Source of the DNA: a virus
Length of the DNA stretch: 22,226 nucleotides
Strand: one strand, 5' to 3'
IMG/VR virus record: IMGVR_UViG_3300047168_000010
Span: 1 to 22,226 of that record
In this document: one piece after another, positions 19,023 through 22,226 of the stretch
Layout of the letters: every line of letters begins with the position of its first letter
Position numbering within the stretch: the stretch's first letter is position 1
Position numbers and translations under genes: made by a program
Notes under the pieces: model-generated
Told to the model about the DNA's origin: nothing
The model's input: only the letters and a program-made list of their open reading frames with translations
Databases searched by the model: none

Positions 19023-20174
19023 CTAAACTCCCGAGCTTTGTATGGTCGCCGCTTCCGTCGCGTTGGATTTGTTGCGGGCGTCGAACATCATGGAAAACCC
19101 GCCGGCCATATCTATGCGCTTCGTTACGGTGTTCGGGTAATAGGATTGGTCCCAATCCGTGCCCGTGCCTTGCAGGCTGATTACGCAACGCGGCGTCAAG
19201 ATAAGGTCGCCAATCATCGTTGCGCTAATGCTCATTTCCTTCGCAACTATATCGGCGTAAAGCTGGTTTGCAAGCTGCTGCGCTTGTTCCTCGGTGAGGC
19301 CGGGGCGCGTGAAAAAGTATTGCTGCACGTCCTGTGTGGCACTCGCAAGTAGCGTCTTGGATGACAGCGCACCACGGCTGAAAGTCTTTTTCTGCTTTGC
19401 ATTCCAACTTCGCACAACGACGCGAATACCGCGATTGAGTGCGAGGCTACGCTTCATTTGCAGACCGGGCGCGTTGCCGAGTTGCCGCCCGCCCGTGTCC
19501 TTGCTCCAAGTGATAACGTATGGATCGCTATTCGCGTCGGCAGGCTTCGCCAGCGTCAACGTGATACCGTCCATATAAACGTCCAAGCCTTCAAACTGCG
19601 CCAGCGTCTTTAGGATATCCCATGACGTTGTGACGCTGTGAAGTTGGTTCTGGTTCGTGAATACGTGATCGTTTGACCAGAAGCGGCCTACCGGCGTAGT
19701 GGTCTGGATGGCGCTGCATTGGAGGCCGAATTTCGTTGCGAGCGTTTGCACTACCTCGCTTGTGGTTTGGTTCTGAAAAGCGTTCTGCGTCCTATCGTCA
19801 ATCATCAGCGAAGAAAAGTCGCGCCCGGAGACGGTTAACGTGTTGCTTTCGATAGCATACGCTGCGTCGTCAAGCCGTCCCTGCACAAGCGAAGTCCAAG
19901 CGATGCCCTGCCCTTCCTGCGCGCCGAGCGGGAGCAACCCAACTTGAACGTCAATCGGGTTCTGCGGAGTGATCGGCGGCAGGTTTGCCCACCATGCCAG
20001 ACTGCCGATGCCACCATCTACGGGAACCGAAACGAACGAAAAGCTGTCCGCATGAAAGTTGCCCGTGCTGGTAACGCTAACGCCTGCAACGTTCGGTATT
20101 TCTTGCCCGCCGCAAAGGACGCGGGCGCGCGGGCGGATGGCGTATCCCGGCGCGCTAGGGTTATTGATTGGCAA
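19023..20174 (-). CDS. baseplate hub protein (gpD/gp27-like)
   Basis: 383 residues. Start is TTG at 20174, with a strong GGGAGG site 5 nt upstream, inside the last codons of the gpX-like gene (14-bp overlap). Hub features are visible: a domain with ARVLCGGQEI and FSFVSVPVDGG, LVQGRLDDAAYAIESNTLTVSGRDFSSLM, then TTSWDILKTLAQFEGLDVYMDG and RVVVRSWNAKQKKTF. The C-terminal region has LTEEQAQQLANQLYADIV. It forms the hub on which the spike sits. The unusual start codon beside the excellent ribosome-binding site is the main oddity. Confidence 0.88.
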   Translation of the reverse strand: MPINNPSAPGYAIRPRARVLCGGQEIPNVAGVSVTSTGNFHADSFSFVSVPVDGGIGSLAWWANLPPITPQNPIDVQVGLLPLGAQEGQGIAWTSLVQGRLDDAAYAIESNTLTVSGRDFSSLMIDDRTQNAFQNQTTSEVVQTLATKFGLQCSAIQTTTPVGRFWSNDHVFTNQNQLHSVTTSWDILKTLAQFEGLDVYMDGITLTLAKPADANSDPYVITWSKDTGGRQLGNAPGLQMKRSLALNRGIRVVVRSWNAKQKKTFSRGALSSKTLLASATQDVQQYFFTRPGLTEEQAQQLANQLYADIVAKEMSISATMIGDLILTPRCVISLQGTGTDWDQSYYPNTVTKRIDMAGGFSMMFDARNKSNATEAATIQSSGV

Positions 20175-20349
20175 TACCGCCTCCCGCCGTAGGGTCCGGA
20201 TCGGGTATCGTCAACGTAACGACGCCAGATAGTTGCGGATCGCTGAGACCGTTCGCCTGCGCAATCCTGATCCATTGCGTTGCGTCGCCAAGTTGCTGCG
20301 CGGCGATCTGAAACAGGTTGCCGCCCGCCACCGTGATCTGCGTAGGCAT
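20161..20349 (-). CDS. gpX/LysM-like baseplate protein
   Basis: 62 residues from ATG 20349, which overlaps the preceding stop as TAATG; a longer reading to 20418 is a shadow. GGNLFQIAAQQLGDATQWIRIAQANGL and GVVTLTIPDP match a LysM-like domain as in tail protein X. It would bind peptidoglycan or connect hub and tube. It overlaps the hub gene by 14 bp. Confidence 0.85.
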   Translation of the reverse strand: MPTQITVAGGNLFQIAAQQLGDATQWIRIAQANGLSDPQLSGVVTLTIPDPDPTAGGGIANQ

Positions 20350-21188
20350 TATGCCGCCTCTATGTTCTTTCGCGAGCGCCCAAGGTATCCGTTGATGACG
20401 GGAGCCTTGGCTACGCATTCCGCATTCGACGTGGCGGTATTGAGCGACGCGACGCCTGATGCCGCCGTGCCCGGCGCAAACACCGTGCCAGCCGCTGTAG
20501 CGAGGGAGACGACGCCGCCTATGTTGCCCTCGGCAAGCGCCTGAGCGCCGCCTACAGTGCCCTGTGCGACGCCTAGGCCGGTGTCCAGCGCCATCGCCGC
20601 CGCCGAGCCTGGAAACACTGCCGACGCCGCGCTGACAAGCGGCTGCACTTGGCTGATGGCGGTTTGCACCGCCGCCAGGTTGTCAGGTGTCAGGCCAAGC
20701 GCGCTTGTCACGTCCTGCGATAGTTGGCCGAGTAGCGATTGCGACGCCGCGCCGCCGGACAGCGTTTCGTCGCGGATCACTTCGCACGCGACGCTATACG
20801 GTATCCAGTTGGAGTATTGCTCTTTCGACGTGAAATCGGAAACGACGACGGTATAGAGCCGATCTCCCCATGACAGAGAGACTTGGTTGCCGGCGTTCAA
20901 CATCGCGTAAACGGCGCGTGCCCGGCCGCGTGCGCCGGCTCCGTTGAAGTATCCGGTCCATGCGAGCGGCGGATACTCCACGCCCATAAGGGACATGGTA
21001 ACGACGCCGCCTGGCAGGACCGTCTTAACGGTGCGCTGGCGTCCGCCCCACGCGATGAACTCCGGCACTTCGTAGGTCGTGAAAACGACGCTGCCGAGCG
21101 TGACGGTTCCAGCGCCGCCGAATACCTGCGAAATGGCCTGCGCCACCGCCGAGATAGGCGAGACGATGGACGCAAGGGAAGCGCTCAT
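20349..21188 (-). CDS. tail/baseplate protein between tape measure and gpX (U-like or circularisation-type)
   Basis: 279 residues. The first 130 residues hold beta-strand patterns seen in tail proteins just after the tape measure: FTTYEVPEFIAWGGRQRTVKT, LMGVEYPPLAWTGYF, AGNQVSLSWGDRLYTVVVSDF. The rest is Ala/Val-rich helical sequence (LSQDVTSALGLTPDNLAAVQ, SAVFPGSAAAMALDTGLG). No catalytic motif is visible. The gene starts 1 nt after the tape-measure stop (TAAAATG). Exact family assignment is uncertain. Confidence 0.7.
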   Translation of the reverse strand: MSASLASIVSPISAVAQAISQVFGGAGTVTLGSVVFTTYEVPEFIAWGGRQRTVKTVLPGGVVTMSLMGVEYPPLAWTGYFNGAGARGRARAVYAMLNAGNQVSLSWGDRLYTVVVSDFTSKEQYSNWIPYSVACEVIRDETLSGGAASQSLLGQLSQDVTSALGLTPDNLAAVQTAISQVQPLVSAASAVFPGSAAAMALDTGLGVAQGTVGGAQALAEGNIGGVVSLATAAGTVFAPGTAASGVASLNTATSNAECVAKAPVINGYLGRSRKNIEAA

Positions 21189-21189
21189 T

Positions 21190-22226
21190 TTATGGTGTCC
21201 ATCCGGGTTGCATGACGCCTAGGCGCGTATCGAAGCCGGTCCCGCCGGTCGGCGGCGCGTTCACAGCGCCGGATATGCCGTTCGTGATGTGGTCCGCGAC
21301 GTGATCCGGGTTCGTGAGATAAACCGGGACCGGCGCACCTTGCTTACTCGGCAGTTTCGGGCTGGCGTTCCACCAATGCGAGGTAGGGTCCGCCCATGTG
21401 CTGCTGTCGAATGGCGAGAAACTACGCACCGCCGCTGCGTCGGCTGCGCGCCCTTGGCCGAATATCGCGCCTTCAACCTTATCGGAAATGGTCGATAGTT
21501 GCGCCTTCAAATAGCTTGCCAGCGCAAAGGCCATAGCGGTTATGGCAACCGGCGCGATGACAGCCGCCGCGCCTTCAATTGCGGCGGTCGCTGACGCTGG
21601 AATGATTTTCATGCCCGACTGCCCGGCGATCTTGGAGACGGCCTTAAACAGTCCCGACACGGACAGACCGAGCAAGCCGTAACCTGCCGCTTCCGCCCCG
21701 GTATCGCTTCCCTGCAACTGACTATTCACGCGCGATATGCTTTCATGCAGCACATCAAAGCCGGTTCGCAGTCCTGGCAGCGTTTCTACAACAAGCGTAT
21801 TCAAAACGTCTGCCAGTCGGGCCATTACTTGCTGCCCTTGCTGCCCCGTTGTTCCGGCCAGCGTTTTTTGCGTTTCTCCAACGCCCGGCAGCGTCCTTAA
21901 GTCCGTGTCGAATGTCGCTAGCCTACCAACTGCTTCCGGGTCCTCAAACGTCCCGGCAACGCGCTCGCCACGCTGATTGAATGCGTCCCTTAGACCTTTC
22001 ATCGCATCAATTGGCCGCTGTGACTTCGCGTATGCCGCGATGCGCTTGATTAGCGCGTTGAAGTCCAGCTTGCCGCCCGGCGCTACGCCTGCAACAACAT
22101 TGCCGTCCTTATCCAGAACGCCCATGTCCATAAGCGCGTTAGCCGCCGCGCTGAAATCGCCGTTCCTGTTAGGAGTGTAGTTGTGGATGGAGTTGATGAC
22201 GTTGGATACGCCAGTGCCCGCCGTCG
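21190..22226 (-). CDS. tail tape measure protein (C-terminal part; 5' end beyond window)
   Basis: The frame is open to the right edge, so at least 344 residues are visible. An ATG at 22131 is internal, because the frame upstream reads on as SNVINSIHNYTPNRNGDFSAAANALM. The pattern DFNALIKRIAAYA, RLATFDTDLRTL, and KTLAGTTGQQGQQVMARLADVLN fits the long helical part of a tape measure. After it comes a hydrophobic region around LFKAVSKIAG and AVIAPVAITAMAFALASYL, usual for the membrane-interacting part, and a Pro/Gly-rich end (NAPPTGGTGFDTRLG). It sets tail length and enters the host envelope. Confidence 0.88.
   Translation of the reverse strand, partial: TAGTGVSNVINSIHNYTPNRNGDFSAAANALMDMGVLDKDGNVVAGVAPGGKLDFNALIKRIAAYAKSQRPIDAMKGLRDAFNQRGERVAGTFEDPEAVGRLATFDTDLRTLPGVGETQKTLAGTTGQQGQQVMARLADVLNTLVVETLPGLRTGFDVLHESISRVNSQLQGSDTGAEAAGYGLLGLSVSGLFKAVSKIAGQSGMKIIPASATAAIEGAAAVIAPVAITAMAFALASYLKAQLSTISDKVEGAIFGQGRAADAAAVRSFSPFDSSTWADPTSHWWNASPKLPSKQGAPVPVYLTNPDHVADHITNGISGAVNAPPTGGTGFDTRLGVMQPGWTP

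Noticed and set aside
1-22226. CRISPR array, insertion sequence or rRNA
   Set aside because: No spaced direct repeats, transposase motifs or rRNA segments were seen; the only tandem array (1-162) is coding and has no spacers.

Overview
The window is almost certainly part of a temperate, contractile-tailed (myovirus-type) phage genome from a GC-rich proteobacterium. An alphaproteobacterial host is my best guess, from the DUF6065 gene, the repressor style and the glycine-rich tail fibre; the sequence does not prove it. No host housekeeping genes are present. The integrase gene and the late lysis/tail genes lie on either side of a truncated tRNA-Ser(GCU) 3' half. In an integrated prophage those two gene groups would sit at opposite ends, so this looks like the circular or virion form with an intact attP, not an integrated copy flanked by chromosome.

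Layout. (1) 1-1900, minus strand: leftward early genes. A small HTH protein, a RuvC-like resolvase and a DUF7173-like protein are followed by a DUF7666-like protein whose C-terminus is a 27-bp (9-residue) tandem repeat running off the left edge. (2) 1901-2020: divergent control region with a good sigma70-type promoter that would give a leaderless repressor mRNA, plus three closely spaced dyads. (3) 2021-4250, mostly plus strand: short XRE-type repressor, a convergent small gene on the minus strand, an excisionase-like HTH protein overlapping a tyrosine integrase, and an ORF running into attP. (4) 4099-4335: attP. It holds 65 bp of tRNA-Ser(GCU) identity, flanked at equal distances by a 17-bp direct repeat, with a nested inverted repeat beside the core. 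(5) 4337-5486, minus strand: a cargo (moron-like) module of a 70-residue membrane protein and a DUF6065 protein, preceded by a strong intrinsic terminator and a 20-codon mini-gene with a good ribosome-binding site.

(6) 5487-6813, minus strand: lysis cassette of overlapping i-spanin and o-spanin genes, a small membrane protein (holin candidate) and a GH108-type endolysin. (7) 6883-10232, minus strand: accessory cassette of two tandem nucleoside 2-deoxyribosyltransferase-like proteins, a DUF5664-type dNTP hydrolase-like protein, a GNAT acetyltransferase, an HTH-metallophosphoesterase and a coiled-coil membrane protein. Most of its genes overlap by start/stop codons and run straight into the lysis genes. 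(8) 10406-22226, minus strand: virion genes. In transcription order these are tape measure (5' part outside the window), a DNA-circularisation/U-like protein, a LysM-like gpX, hub (gpD-like), spike (gpV-like), gp25/gpW-like, baseplate J, a 47-residue basic protein, a gpI-like tail protein, a glycine-rich tail fibre, a protein with four FN3 domains, and a 709-residue receptor-binding protein with a lectin-like and an SGNH-esterase-like domain.

How it works together. The late operon runs leftward from tail through fibres, nucleotide/accessory genes and lysis to the terminator near 5284. The cargo module lies between that terminator and attP, so after integration it would sit at the prophage edge. 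The repressor, excisionase and integrase are transcribed the other way. The most unusual points are the symmetric attP architecture, the mini-gene/terminator/DUF6065 arrangement, the paired deoxyribosyltransferases beside a dNTP hydrolase, and the repeat protein at the left edge.
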